Source: a candidate division KSB1 bacterium (GTDB lineage: Bacteria > Zhuqueibacterota > Zhuqueibacteria > Thermofontimicrobiales > Thermofontimicrobiaceae). From it: a stretch of DNA of 64,000 nucleotides. Positions 36,642 to 46,400 of the stretch are shown piece after piece (positions within the stretch are counted from its first letter, which is position 1; each line of letters begins with the position of its first letter). The notes under the pieces are model-generated. The model made no database searches, had not been told where the DNA came from, and worked only from the letters and a program-made list of their open reading frames with translations. Location: NCBI GenBank assembly GCA_034506395.1, contig JAPDPQ010000009.1, positions 62,001 to 126,000 on the forward strand. The letters run 5' to 3'. The position numbers were made by a program, and so were the translations under genes.

Positions 36642-37502
36642 ATGATGTCAAGAAGGAAAATTGGCCTTGTTTTGTCTGGAGGTGGAGCAAAAGGAGCTGG
36701 GCAACTTGGCATGATGCTCTACCTTGCTGAACAGGGTTTGCAACCTGAATTTATTTCAGGCATCTCCGTCGGTTCACTCAATGCAACATTCTGGGCACAA
36801 GAGGGCGATTTGCACCTTCTTGAGCGGCTATGGCGCGAGATAAAAGGGAATTCAGATATTTATAAAAATAATTGGTTCCGTCCCTGGAAGCTAATCCGAT
36901 CGATTTATGACAATACGCCTTTATGGAAAAAAATCAAAAAATACATTGATCTCGATAAGTTAAAACAAAGCCCTATTGAGCTGAAAATTGGCACCGTTCA
37001 GCTACAAACAGGAGCTTATCTATTGGTTGATAAAACTCATCATGATTTTCAAAAGATGTTGCTGGCCTCGACGGCTATTCCAATGGTTTTTCCAGCAATT
37101 ACCTATGAAGGGCGACAATACGTTGATGGAGGTGTGCGAGATAGTGCTCCTTTAAAACCAGCCATTCAAGCTGGCTGCGACCAGATTTTTGTATTGCACT
37201 GCTATCCATTAGAAATTGGTGAACAAATGAGAGATTTTCATAATTTGGTAAACATTGGGATCCGCTCGCTCGCGATTCTTTACAATGAGGTACTAAGAAA
37301 CGATATTAACACTTGCGAAGATATAAACAAAGCGGTTAATAAGGGAGTGGCTTTTAGAGGAGGAAAATATAGATTTATTGAATTAAAATTGATTGCCCCA
37401 GCCAAAGATCAATCCTTTGGAGACGAATTAGATTTCTCGCCTCAGCTAATCGCCAGAAATATTGATCTCGGCTATCAAATCGCTAAAGAAAAACTGGAAT
37501 AA
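36642..37502 (+). CDS. Patatin-like phospholipase
   Basis: The roughly 286-residue lipid acyl hydrolase has the oxyanion-hole motif 'SGGGAKGAGQLG', the nucleophile elbow 'GISVG' (Ser42) and the catalytic 'VDGGVRDSAP' (Asp162), a Ser-Asp dyad. It lacks a signal peptide, so it is cytoplasmic or injected. I chose the ATG at 36642, with GAGGTGGG just ahead, over 36624. The family includes bacterial phospholipases A and toxins such as ExoU, but nothing here suggests export. Confidence 0.85.
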   Translation: MMSRRKIGLVLSGGGAKGAGQLGMMLYLAEQGLQPEFISGISVGSLNATFWAQEGDLHLLERLWREIKGNSDIYKNNWFRPWKLIRSIYDNTPLWKKIKKYIDLDKLKQSPIELKIGTVQLQTGAYLLVDKTHHDFQKMLLASTAIPMVFPAITYEGRQYVDGGVRDSAPLKPAIQAGCDQIFVLHCYPLEIGEQMRDFHNLVNIGIRSLAILYNEVLRNDINTCEDINKAVNKGVAFRGGKYRFIELKLIAPAKDQSFGDELDFSPQLIARNIDLGYQIAKEKLE

Positions 37503-37574
37503 TCAGATAATAAAAAAACTGCAATCCTTCCTTTAATTCGCTTTCAGATTATGAATTGCTGATCGAGCCTTTCC

Positions 37575-37608
37575 AAAAAAGAAACCCTCTGGGATTTCCC
37601 AAGAGGGG
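37575..37608 (-). terminator. Intrinsic terminator of the M23 peptidase gene
   Basis: On the minus strand a GC-rich hairpin (CCCTCTTGGG with CCCAGAGGG, one bulged base) is followed by TTTCTTTTTT. It lies 70 bases past the stop at 37679. Confidence 0.75.
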
Positions 37609-37678
37609 TGCAAAGAATAATCAAATATTCAAAAATGTGATTTCAGTTTGAGCGATTTGCTGATTGCAAACCAAGGAA

Positions 37679-38605
37679 CTATTCGAAAAAGTATTTTGCT
37701 GGATCAACAGGGTCATCATTGATCCTAACTTCATAATGAAGATGCGGCCCAGTAGCCCTTCCGGTTTCTCCTACCGCACCAATAATATCCCAACGCTTGA
37801 CCTGTTGCCCAGGTTTGACAAAAATTTTGCTTAAATGGCCATATACTGTCTTCTTACCAAAGCCATGATCAATCACAACATATTTACCATAGCTGGCATT
37901 AGGACTGTAACTATGGTGGACCGACTCCACATACCCTGCTGCCGCGGCGTAGACTGGGGTATTCACAGGCGCTGCAATATCAAGCCCTGTATGCATCTTG
38001 GGTTTTTCAATAAAAGGATCAATTCTGTAGCCAAATGTATCAGTAATTCGGCCATTTCTAACAGGGTTTATTGTCGGCAAGTGCTCAACCCATTCTTTTT
38101 TTTGTTTAAAAATTTCGGCGATTTCCTGCTGACTTTCTTTCGCTAATTCGACTCTTTTTTCAAGCTGATCCACTTGAATTCTGATGTTAGTAAGCTCATC
38201 TCGTGTATGGTCGGGAAGCACGCTAAAGTCACCCACAAAGCTTGCCAGCGATGGACCGCCTCGACCTGCATTTCGCATATCTTTAGCAATGATATCAAGC
38301 CCAGCAATAAGCCGCTGCTCATCATCAAAATGTTCGATTTTTTCGATTTGAGCGGCAACCGCATCAATTCGCTCTCGCATTTCCCCGAGTTGATTTTTCA
38401 GGATTTGATTGGTTTTTTGGAGAGTGGTGATTCGAGAGTTCTGATAAAAGTTAGAAATAAGACCAACAACTGCCCCAACCAGAATTATCAGAAATATGAC
38501 CAACATGACGGAAAAAAGCAAGATCTTTTGCCATGAAATGCTAAAATCGCGGACTTCTGACCCCCTTAGAGAAAAAAAAACCAACTTGACGCGCTTGTCA
38601 CGCAT
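37679..38605 (-). CDS. M23-family peptidoglycan endopeptidase (MepM-like)
   Basis: The 308-residue protein has an N-terminal membrane anchor (about 29-51), a coiled coil (about 57-105 and 140-170) and a C-terminal lytic M23/LytM domain. Its zinc motifs are 'MHTGLDIAAP' (His and Asp) and 'GPHLHYEVRIN' (His-x-His). It would cut peptide crosslinks in the cell wall from the periplasmic face of the inner membrane. A promoter (38719-38747), a leader of about 105 bases and a terminator (37575-37608) make it a single unit. AAGGAG precedes the ATG at 38605. Confidence 0.9.
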   Translation of the reverse strand: MRDKRVKLVFFSLRGSEVRDFSISWQKILLFSVMLVIFLIILVGAVVGLISNFYQNSRITTLQKTNQILKNQLGEMRERIDAVAAQIEKIEHFDDEQRLIAGLDIIAKDMRNAGRGGPSLASFVGDFSVLPDHTRDELTNIRIQVDQLEKRVELAKESQQEIAEIFKQKKEWVEHLPTINPVRNGRITDTFGYRIDPFIEKPKMHTGLDIAAPVNTPVYAAAAGYVESVHHSYSPNASYGKYVVIDHGFGKKTVYGHLSKIFVKPGQQVKRWDIIGAVGETGRATGPHLHYEVRINDDPVDPAKYFFE

Positions 38606-38624
38606 ATCAATCTCCTTGAATTGA

Positions 38625-38657
38625 TTAATAGTGGTGACCTTTCCTTGGGAGCTGCAT
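38625..38657 (-). CDS. Possible 10-codon leader ORF before the M23 peptidase gene
   Basis: In the 5' leader of the peptidase mRNA, a strong AAGGAGGAACAG site is followed by ATG (38657) and ten codons, MQLPRKGHHY, then TAA. The stop lies 19 bases before the peptidase ATG. It has good initiation signals but no clear attenuator hairpin, so regulation by its translation is speculative. It may be a chance reading frame. Confidence 0.3.
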   Translation of the reverse strand: MQLPRKGHHY

Positions 38658-38718
38658 TCTGTTCCTCCTTAACTTGGTAGGTGTCTAGTCTTTGGTGAGG
38701 CAATCCAAAATGACTTTA

Positions 38719-38747
38719 AATATAATAAAGAAAATAATATTTGTCAA
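38719..38747 (-). promoter_or_regulatory. Sigma70-type promoter of the M23 peptidase gene
   Basis: A perfect TTGACA (minus strand, 38742-38747) and a TATATT box (38719-38724) are 17 bases apart. The start site would be near 38712, giving a leader of about 105 bases. Confidence 0.75.
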
Positions 38748-39137
38748 GCAAAAAATTAACTTTTTGTAAAAGCCCCCACTATGAACCTTTTGCCTCTATT
38801 TTTACCAGATCAAAACTTAAAGTTAAGTCCTATTGTAATTTTTAAATACCAATATAAGCATTTTCATTTTATTGGTCAAGCAAAATATTTGTGATCCGAT
38901 TTTTTTAATGCTAACGGAGCTGCAAAATGGATATTAGATGGATTTCAGTTTTCAAAAAAGTGACTCTAAATCATCATTAATTAAAGGAAATCTTAAATCA
39001 AAGCAATTTTGCAGGATTACCAATTTGAAATGCCATTTGGATCTACAATCATATAAAAAATTTTGCTTATTTAAATGCAGCAGAAATTGTGATATACTTG
39101 GAAATTTGGTCTCATTCCATTATTCAAGAAAAAAAAC
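38748..39137. other. Intergenic region between divergent promoters
   Basis: This AT-rich stretch lies between the promoters of the M23 peptidase and the AGCS symporter. A 67-codon frame at 38938-39141 has biased composition and no domain or ribosome-binding site, so it is not called. No RNA structure or repeat was recognised. Confidence 0.4.
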
Positions 39138-39165
39138 TTGACTTAGAAATAATTTTTGCTATTTT
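39138..39165 (+). promoter_or_regulatory. Promoter of the alanine/glycine:cation symporter gene
   Basis: TTGACT (39138-39143) and TATTTT (39160-39165) are spaced by 16 bases, 84 bases ahead of the ATG at 39250. The leader is short and I see no glycine-riboswitch-like pairing in it. Confidence 0.55.
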
Positions 39166-39249
39166 AAGTGAGCGTGCCAATAATTTTTAAATACACTAAA
39201 TGTAACACGAGACCGACAATTTGGCTAAATTTTCCGGAGGAGGCGCTGC

Positions 39250-40740
39250 ATGACTGGTTTTTTGGAAGTCTTATTATCTTTGTCAAAAACAGTTGTCACT
39301 TTTATGTGGGGCAATTGGATGATCTTGTTATTGGTTGGCACGGGTATTTTGCTATCCATCATGACTCGATTTGTCCAGATCCGTCAATTTCGATTATCAA
39401 TTAAGTATTTGTTTCAAGGAGGCAAGAAAAGTGAAATTTTAAAAGATACTCAGGGCGATATCTCTCCATTCGCAGCTTTAATGACCGCTTTGGCGGCGAC
39501 AGTCGGAAATGGCAATATCGCGGGCGTCGCTTCAGCAATCGCTACGGGTGGACCTGGCGCTCCGCTATGGATGTGGATTTCTGGCTTTATTGGGATGGCA
39601 ACAAAATATGCGGAATGCTTTCTTGGAATAAAGTTTCGTAAGGTCGCTGAAGACGGCTCAATGGCTGGAGGGCCGATGTATTATTGCCGATATGGGATCA
39701 AAAACGAATCCATCGGCAAATTTCTTGGAATGTTGTTTGCCGTATGTGGTGGAATAACTGCTTTAATGGGCACTGGCAACATGATGCAGTCTAATTCGAT
39801 GGCCTTGGCATGGAAAAGCCAATTTAACATTCCTACCATTGTGAGCGCGGTTGTTATTACCGGTTTGGTCGGTGTGGTTATTATTGGCGGGATTAAGCGC
39901 ATTGGCGCAGTGTCTGAGAAATTGGTGCCGACCATGATCCTGTTCTATCTTGGAGGTGCATTCGTCATTTTGATCGCCAAAATTTCAGAATTAGATGATG
40001 CGTTTGTTACCATTTTCAAATCAGCTTTCTCTGTAAAGGCTATGGGTGGGGCGCTCATTGGTACTTCGGTCCAAAAGGCCATCAGTTTGGGAGTCCGTCG
40101 CGGAGTATTATCAAATGAAGCCGGATTAGGTTCTGCAGCAATCGCTCAAAGCGCCGCCAAATCTCCAGATCCGACTTTCAATGGACTGCTCGGCATGACC
40201 GGGGTTTTTATAGATACGCTATTGGTGAATACTTTAACCACTTTGACCATTGTTGTCACTGGCGTTTGGAAATTAACCCCCGCCTGCGGTTTGGAATTAA
40301 TCAAGGAAGGGGAACCGTTCACTGCTCTCGCTTCCCTGCCTCCGCAAGTTCATGAAATGGCACAAAAATTAGGATACGATCTCGCTGCGGGAGGGCTCTC
40401 AAGCACCGCGCTAACTGTACAAGCTTTTAACTCTGTTATCCCCTATGGCGGGATTATTATAGCTGTGGCGTCCTTTTTCTTCGGCTATACGACTTTATTA
40501 GGCTGGGCTTATTACGGGGAACAATGTATCGGATATATCTGGGGGGTGAAGTCGCACATGCCATATCGCATTGTTTTCATCATATTATTGTTTTTCGGTG
40601 CATTGATGACCGGAAAATATCTTGATATCGTTTGGAATGTGGGAGATACATTTAATGCGATTATGGCCATCCCCAATTTAGTGGGACTGATTTTTCTATC
40701 TCGAATTGTGGCACGGACAACTCGTGAGACCTTTCGTTAA
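39250..40740 (+). CDS. Alanine/glycine:cation symporter (AGCS family)
   Basis: The 496-residue protein has about eleven hydrophobic segments and the family signatures 'TALAATVGNGNIAGVASAIATGGPGA', given here as ALAATVGNGNIAG then GGPGA, 'GPMYYCRYGI' and 'RGVLSNEAGLGSAAIAQSAA'. It imports alanine or glycine with Na+ (or H+). The start has GGAGGAGG six bases ahead of the ATG. It is followed after 171 bases by a gene of unknown function; cotranscription is possible. Confidence 0.93.
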   Translation: MTGFLEVLLSLSKTVVTFMWGNWMILLLVGTGILLSIMTRFVQIRQFRLSIKYLFQGGKKSEILKDTQGDISPFAALMTALAATVGNGNIAGVASAIATGGPGAPLWMWISGFIGMATKYAECFLGIKFRKVAEDGSMAGGPMYYCRYGIKNESIGKFLGMLFAVCGGITALMGTGNMMQSNSMALAWKSQFNIPTIVSAVVITGLVGVVIIGGIKRIGAVSEKLVPTMILFYLGGAFVILIAKISELDDAFVTIFKSAFSVKAMGGALIGTSVQKAISLGVRRGVLSNEAGLGSAAIAQSAAKSPDPTFNGLLGMTGVFIDTLLVNTLTTLTIVVTGVWKLTPACGLELIKEGEPFTALASLPPQVHEMAQKLGYDLAAGGLSSTALTVQAFNSVIPYGGIIIAVASFFFGYTTLLGWAYYGEQCIGYIWGVKSHMPYRIVFIILLFFGALMTGKYLDIVWNVGDTFNAIMAIPNLVGLIFLSRIVARTTRETFR

Positions 40741-40911
40741 AAGAAATCACATTTGATGCTGAGGTATTCAGCTTCTCTTTTTCTTCGAGTTAATAAAAAT
40801 TATGTTAAAGGCCCAAATTCATATAGGGTTCTCCCACGAAGATTGGTAGTCCTTTTTTATCATCCGAGTGGATTTGAATTTTATTTTGCACTTATTTGGA
40901 TTGGTTCTAAT

Positions 40912-41844
40912 ATGCCATATATCTCTAAAAAATACCGACGCATTTACGAGCAGCTAACCAATTTTGAGCTACAACGCAGCACCAAAGCTGATCAAATCAT
41001 ATCTGCCGAAGAAGTTCTGGGAGACTTGAGAGACAAAGTGCGACCGCATCTGTTCTTGAATTTTTATTCAGAAAATGGCGTTCGCAAAGCTTTGGAGGAA
41101 TACGGCGTTTTTAAGGATCTGAATAAGCGAGGCTTCCGAAATTTCATCATTAGAATTAACGCTGATGATCCCTATCGGCATACTCTAAAAGCATATTTCG
41201 AGAAGGAAGATCCCGATCACCTTTTGGGAGAGCTGATCGTTAGAAAAAAGATGTTTATCGCTAAGCCGATCTTTCCATCAAATATCGCTGGTCAAAAATT
41301 CAGTATGATCGTGATCGAATGGTTGACATTACAGGATCCCACTGCCCAGTTTGCTCCCTCGCGCCCTCCATTGCCAGGACAGATTTACCCAGGGCTGCGG
41401 ATGGGAAGAAAAATCGTTGGCATTTTCATCAATATGGCCATGAGACTAAAAACGGATGGATTATTGAATATCCCCGAGCACTACCATAATGCTGTTTTCT
41501 ATTCGAAGCATTTTAGATATTTTAATCCGTTCACTGAAGGGCAATTTCAGGCCATGCTTCGGGATTTGAGGATGGTCGGTCTATTTAAAGCAGCTTGGGC
41601 TGTGGAGCTAAATTGTGTGGTGGAGAAAAATAGCGGGAAGATTTGGAATTGGTTCACAGACGAGCAGGTTCTTGCGGTCAGTGACAGATTGGCCAGTTAC
41701 TTCGAATCCGCTGAGTATGCGGACCGAGTGGAGCAATCTTTGCATAGCCACCAATTTGAAATTGATCAGACGAAATTCAAACAACAGATCAAAGATCATC
41801 CACTTCTGGGAAAGGTGGTGAGCCAATGTATTGGGGAGCTTTAA
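40912..41844 (+). CDS. Hypothetical protein of unknown family
   Basis: The reading frame is open from 40753, but the stretch before 40912 has poor composition; ATG 40912 gives a soluble 310-residue product starting 'MPYISKKYRRIYEQL'. I recognise no domain. The middle has 'GLRMGRKIVGIFINMAMRLKTDGLLNIPEHYHNAVFYSKHF', given here only as GLRMGRKIVGIF and IPEHYHNAVFYS, which looks conserved. The C-terminus is helical. It lies downstream of the AGCS symporter on the same strand, and no terminator was seen between them. Confidence 0.55.
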   Translation: MPYISKKYRRIYEQLTNFELQRSTKADQIISAEEVLGDLRDKVRPHLFLNFYSENGVRKALEEYGVFKDLNKRGFRNFIIRINADDPYRHTLKAYFEKEDPDHLLGELIVRKKMFIAKPIFPSNIAGQKFSMIVIEWLTLQDPTAQFAPSRPPLPGQIYPGLRMGRKIVGIFINMAMRLKTDGLLNIPEHYHNAVFYSKHFRYFNPFTEGQFQAMLRDLRMVGLFKAAWAVELNCVVEKNSGKIWNWFTDEQVLAVSDRLASYFESAEYADRVEQSLHSHQFEIDQTKFKQQIKDHPLLGKVVSQCIGEL

Positions 41845-42050
41845 AGATTATCGATCCGCTCATTTTCATAGCCCCCTTGTATTCTCATTGCTGATTCTTT
41901 TGTGGTAATATTTTGTTACCAGCGGATTTTCGTCTCGAATCATTCGAGTCAAGTGAATCACGTCAGAATAAATCTCATCAGAAATAAATTTGGCGTTCCA
42001 TTCTTCATCATGCCGCTAATTGATACTCGAGTTTTTGCTTGACTCGAAAT

Positions 42051-43331
42051 CTATTTTATCAGCAATAGCTTTCGCTTTATTGTAACGCTATCCGCACAAA
42101 GAACCATCAAGTAAACACCAGAGCTCAGATCCTGTGCCTTCCATTGGATTGAATATTCACCAGCGGGCTGCTGTTGAGAGATAAGTGTGCTGATCTTCTC
42201 GCCAAGTGGATTATAAATTTCCAGCTTTACATTCGCTGAAGCCGCTAATGAGTATGAAATCGTCGTTATTTCGTTAAAGGGGTTGGGAAAATTTTGCCAC
42301 AATTCCATTGTTAAGTGCGAGATATCCATTTGGTTCGCTGCGCTTGGAAATTTCACCCAAACCCTCATTGAGTCGCGATCGAAACCAAGACTGTCGTCAT
42401 ATACTTTAAAAATTGCAGTGACTCGCGCATTGAAGCTGTATCTGGCCCGAAAGGTTGCGGTTTTTTCAACGTTATCAATTTCTATAGTGAGGGAATCATG
42501 ATAGGGTGGCTGGACCTCTGCCTGCCAGAGTAAGCTTGATTTTGGATGGTCCACATCAATGACATAATTGTTCAGATCCAAAATCAAGCTGGTGTTACAG
42601 GAAAAGGAGGTGTCCGGCAAACCTAAAATAATGGGCGGGTCATTAATTTCTTTTACTTGAATGATAATCGTATCGTGACTTTCAAACCACAGATCTTGCG
42701 TAACGATAACGATCGATGCAGCCCCAGACCAGTTAGGCTGCAAGGAAAGATGAAGACAATTATTTTCATCAATAAAAGGGATGATGGCAGATTGATCGGT
42801 CACGGCAGCAAATTGGAGCGAGTCACCGTCAGGATCAATATAAACTTCATCCAGGTCCGCGATCATTGTATCTGGGGCATCTTCGAGCAGACTCAGAAAA
42901 GAGATCTCTGAGATCTGAATCGGCGGGAGGTTATCGGCAATATCCACCTCCAAAATATCCCCCTTCTGCGTCCAAACGCTGGTATCTGGACCGAACGTTT
43001 TTGCCCAAACTCCATTGATTTTAAACTTGATCGTATCTCCTGGTTCGGCACCTTCATCGATATCTTCAGTGAGGAAATTATCTCGATAGACGAATAAAAA
43101 GCCGTATTGTCCTGGGCTTGTAACGGTGAATGATCCGCAATGAACGCTATTTGGGTCGTAAGCATCGATTATTGTACCGATCGGGATCGGCTTTCCATGG
43201 AATAAGGAATTTCGTCCATAGAAACAGACCCACTCATCGGTGGGGGTGACCTGAGCTTCGGCAGGGATGATCATGAGCGCGATCATGAAAATAAAATGGA
43301 TGAAGATATTTAGAATATCGATAAATTTCAT
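42051..43331 (-). CDS. Secreted protein with type IX-style sorting domain and a module shared with the giant protease
   Basis: The 426-residue product has a signal peptide ('FIFMIALMIIPAEAQ'). Then comes a roughly 100-residue module (about 28-132: 'TPTDEWVCFYG', 'YGFLFVYRDNF', 'DEGAEPGDTIKFKING', 'WTQKGDILEVDI') that also occurs twice in the neighbouring protease. Cadherin- or Ig-like beta domains follow (about 150-330), and the C-terminal sorting domain has 'NFPNPFNEITTISY' and ends 'KRKLLLIK'. It lies 76 bases downstream of the giant protease gene on the same strand, so it is probably cotranscribed and a companion protein. No catalytic motif is visible. Confidence 0.75.
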   Translation of the reverse strand: MKFIDILNIFIHFIFMIALMIIPAEAQVTPTDEWVCFYGRNSLFHGKPIPIGTIIDAYDPNSVHCGSFTVTSPGQYGFLFVYRDNFLTEDIDEGAEPGDTIKFKINGVWAKTFGPDTSVWTQKGDILEVDIADNLPPIQISEISFLSLLEDAPDTMIADLDEVYIDPDGDSLQFAAVTDQSAIIPFIDENNCLHLSLQPNWSGAASIVIVTQDLWFESHDTIIIQVKEINDPPIILGLPDTSFSCNTSLILDLNNYVIDVDHPKSSLLWQAEVQPPYHDSLTIEIDNVEKTATFRARYSFNARVTAIFKVYDDSLGFDRDSMRVWVKFPSAANQMDISHLTMELWQNFPNPFNEITTISYSLAASANVKLEIYNPLGEKISTLISQQQPAGEYSIQWKAQDLSSGVYLMVLCADSVTIKRKLLLIK

Positions 43332-43366
43332 GCTGCGTCCCTTTCAAAACGATAGGTGACAAGAGG

Positions 43367-43398
43367 CTGGGGTGCTTTATCGTTCATTGGCACCCCAG
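43367..43398 (-). other. Intercistronic hairpin between giant protease and companion gene
   Basis: CTGGGGTGC (minus strand, 43390-43398) pairs perfectly with GCACCCCAG (43367-43375) around a 14-base loop. It has no T tract, so it is not a typical terminator. It might stabilise the upstream message or lower expression of the downstream gene. Confidence 0.5.
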
Positions 43399-43407
43399 AA
43401 ATCGGTG

Positions 43408-46400
43408 TTATTTCAACATGACCATTTTCTTAGTGCTTTGATGAACGCCGGCTTTCAACTGAAATAAATAAACGCCATTCGCCACCAGCATACCCTGGTT
43501 ATCTCGACCATCCCAAAGCACATTATAATAGCCTGGCTCCATTTCTTCGGCCTTTAATGTCCGTATCTCCTGTCCCAACATGTTATAGATTTTTAGGGTG
43601 ACATATTGCCGCTGCGGCAGTTGAAATTTTATAGTGGTCTGCGGATTGAATGGATTAGGATAATTGTATGAGAGGGCAAATTTGTCTGGAAGATTTGTCG
43701 GTTTGCAATTCAAAGAGGTGATCAGAGGAGCCACATCTATCAGATCACCGAAGCTGGTCCAAGTGATTTGCATGGGTAACTCATAATCATTGAAGAAGAT
43801 CGAGATCGGTTCCCCAGGGACCGCCCCCTCGTCAATCGCAGTTGCTGGGTCGTCGCGGTAGATCGGCATGAATCCAAGCCGACCTGGAATTGACACAATA
43901 AATTCTCCACAGATTGTGCCCTGAGCATCCCGAGCAATGATATGCGTTCCGCGAGCGAGCAACTTCCCATCGAGCTCAATACTATCACCAAATAGATTGA
44001 TCCATTCATAAGTGGGGATAAGACTGCTTTCATTCGATTGGGACGAGGCGATAAGATGCATTAATTCATCAGGCTGTTCAGAGCGTTTGATACCAGGTAT
44101 CGGCTTCGGATAGATCAGTGTGTCTGATGCGGTTAGATACATCCAATAGCCAGACCCGGGATACAGAAAGTTAAGAGTACTGAATTCGGGATGCTTGGGG
44201 TCATAGGTCTTAGCGCCGTTGTCAAATCCGTATGCTCTAACCAGGTGATTTATGACTGTTTGGAAAGCATGGGCGACCGAATCGGGCTGCGTGGGCAGGT
44301 AACTGACCAGATTCCAGCCACGTTCACAACTGATCGGTTCGATCGTATAATCGACTGGATTGCCGATAATCACCAGTGTATCTGATTTCAGCATCCTGAA
44401 CCAATATCCATGGAGATGATCGAGCCGCTTCAGGTTGCTCAGATCTGGATTTTTCGGATCGTAGACCAGTGCCCCTTGCTCAAAACTCATTACCACTGTG
44501 CAATTAGACAACAAATCTTTCAGCAGCGCATGCGTCGAATCATTGGCTGGCTCCACATGCCAGGATACAAGGTTCCAACCGGTGACCAATTGGATTTTGA
44601 CTGTGTCAATTTCTTCGACGAGTAGATCAACGTTTCGGATATCACCGTGAGCGGTCCAGATGGGACTTTCTGGCCCCATCGGCCTTGCTTGATAACCATT
44701 GATTCGAAATACGAGGGAATCCCCTGGCTCTGCTCCTTCATCGACGTTTGTAGAATATGGATCATCCCGATAGACGGGCAGGAATCCATAATTGCCAGGG
44801 CTCTTATCAACCGTACAAATTCCACAAACCACACCATCGGGGTCTTCTGCGGTGACAATATCTCCCATTTGGACAAGGCCGCCCCAAAAATGGGAGTTTT
44901 TGCTATAAAAATCAACCCACTCCGTGGTGGGAGTAATGCTTGGAATTGGCTTCAATTGAAAGATTAAATTAGCGGTATTACCAGCAACCTGTTCTTTGAA
45001 ACTTGGGAAATACCTATGACAATAAGCGCGGACAGTATATTTATCCCCTGACGGCGGTACCGTAAGAAAATATGTTCCGTCAGCGCTGGTAGTATCAGAG
45101 TCAATCATTGTCCCAGAAGGGTACTCATCCCAGACTTGGGCAATGGCATCTTTCAACGGCTTGGAATCCGATCGGATCTGGCCGCTGATGAATTCTGCTG
45201 TAGTAATTTTCATTTTCGTTGGAATTCGGGTGAACTGAGCCAAAGGATCGTTGGACTTTATGACCAAATTCGCATACAAAGTTGTATCTGATTTGAAACT
45301 CGTTGCATAAAATCTAATGCCTATGGCATCGCTTTGTCCAGCGACAACAAGCCCAGCTTTTCGGCTTAGTTGAAGCCACGGCAAACCAGTTGAAATGTGA
45401 ATCGCCATGCGGTTGTGAACGTAATCGCTATTAAATGCGATCTCAAGGCCATCACTCCCATTATAATTTTGTATCCCAATGGTTGCTGATGCTGAACTGG
45501 TTTGCATGATCAAATACTGAAAAACGATCCGCCCGTCTGGATAAAGGAGAATTTCGAAAGTATTATACTGAGCTGAACTGGTCCGAAATCTGTTGAATTG
45601 AACGATCAATTTTTCACCGTCAAAATGATAATATGCTTTGGTATTGGTGTCCACAAAAAGGTCATCCCAAAATGGAGCAACAAGATCGAAAACGCTCTGG
45701 TTGGGAATTGGATCGTTGGACCAATCGCTTGATGCACTGGTAAAACTGATAAATCCGTTGGAGCAAAACCGGAACATCGAGTAAACCCTGTTATAAAACG
45801 GAAAATTAAAGCCGATGGGGAAGAACCCCACATTCGAATCGCCATATAATCCAGTAATCTCCGTCCCAACGTTTGAGATGTCAATCCAATTGAAGCCTGG
45901 GCCTCCTGGCTCGTCACTATCGATCCAAAAATAACCGAATTTGTCTGGGCCGCCCATTTTGTGAATAACTGGAGCGCCGACCCGTGGGTCTAATTGATCT
46001 TTTTCCAACTCCATCGAAAAATAGCTGGGAGGATAATTTTTTGTGGCGGGCGCAAAAAATAGATTTGAACCAGTTGAACTCCCCGGCACTGCAAATATCT
46101 GATACCGCAGCGGAGCCATCCCGTGATTATGAATTTGGATCGGCGCTGCAGAAACAAGGCTATCACCAGCGACCAAAGTAATATCATAATTTGCAGGATC
46201 AACTTTGATTTTTGCTGGAAGAGAAATTGAGATGTCATCAATGAACCAATCATCGTTGAAAGCTGTGGTATTGAATCCGCTGCTCTTCAGCTTCAACTGG
46301 AAAGCATTATGATATGCCTCTTTCGGCAAAACAATCTCCTCGAAGGAAAAAATCGAATCTGATCTTCCATTGCCTGTGTACTCCTTAAGAGATTGCCATT

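Noticed and set aside
38938-39141. 67-codon frame between the M23 peptidase and AGCS genes
   Set aside because: AT-rich, lysine/serine-biased translation with no initiation site; it overlaps the AGCS promoter region.
39166-39249. Glycine riboswitch before the AGCS symporter
   Set aside because: The leader after the promoter is only about 80 bases and shows no suitable paired structure.
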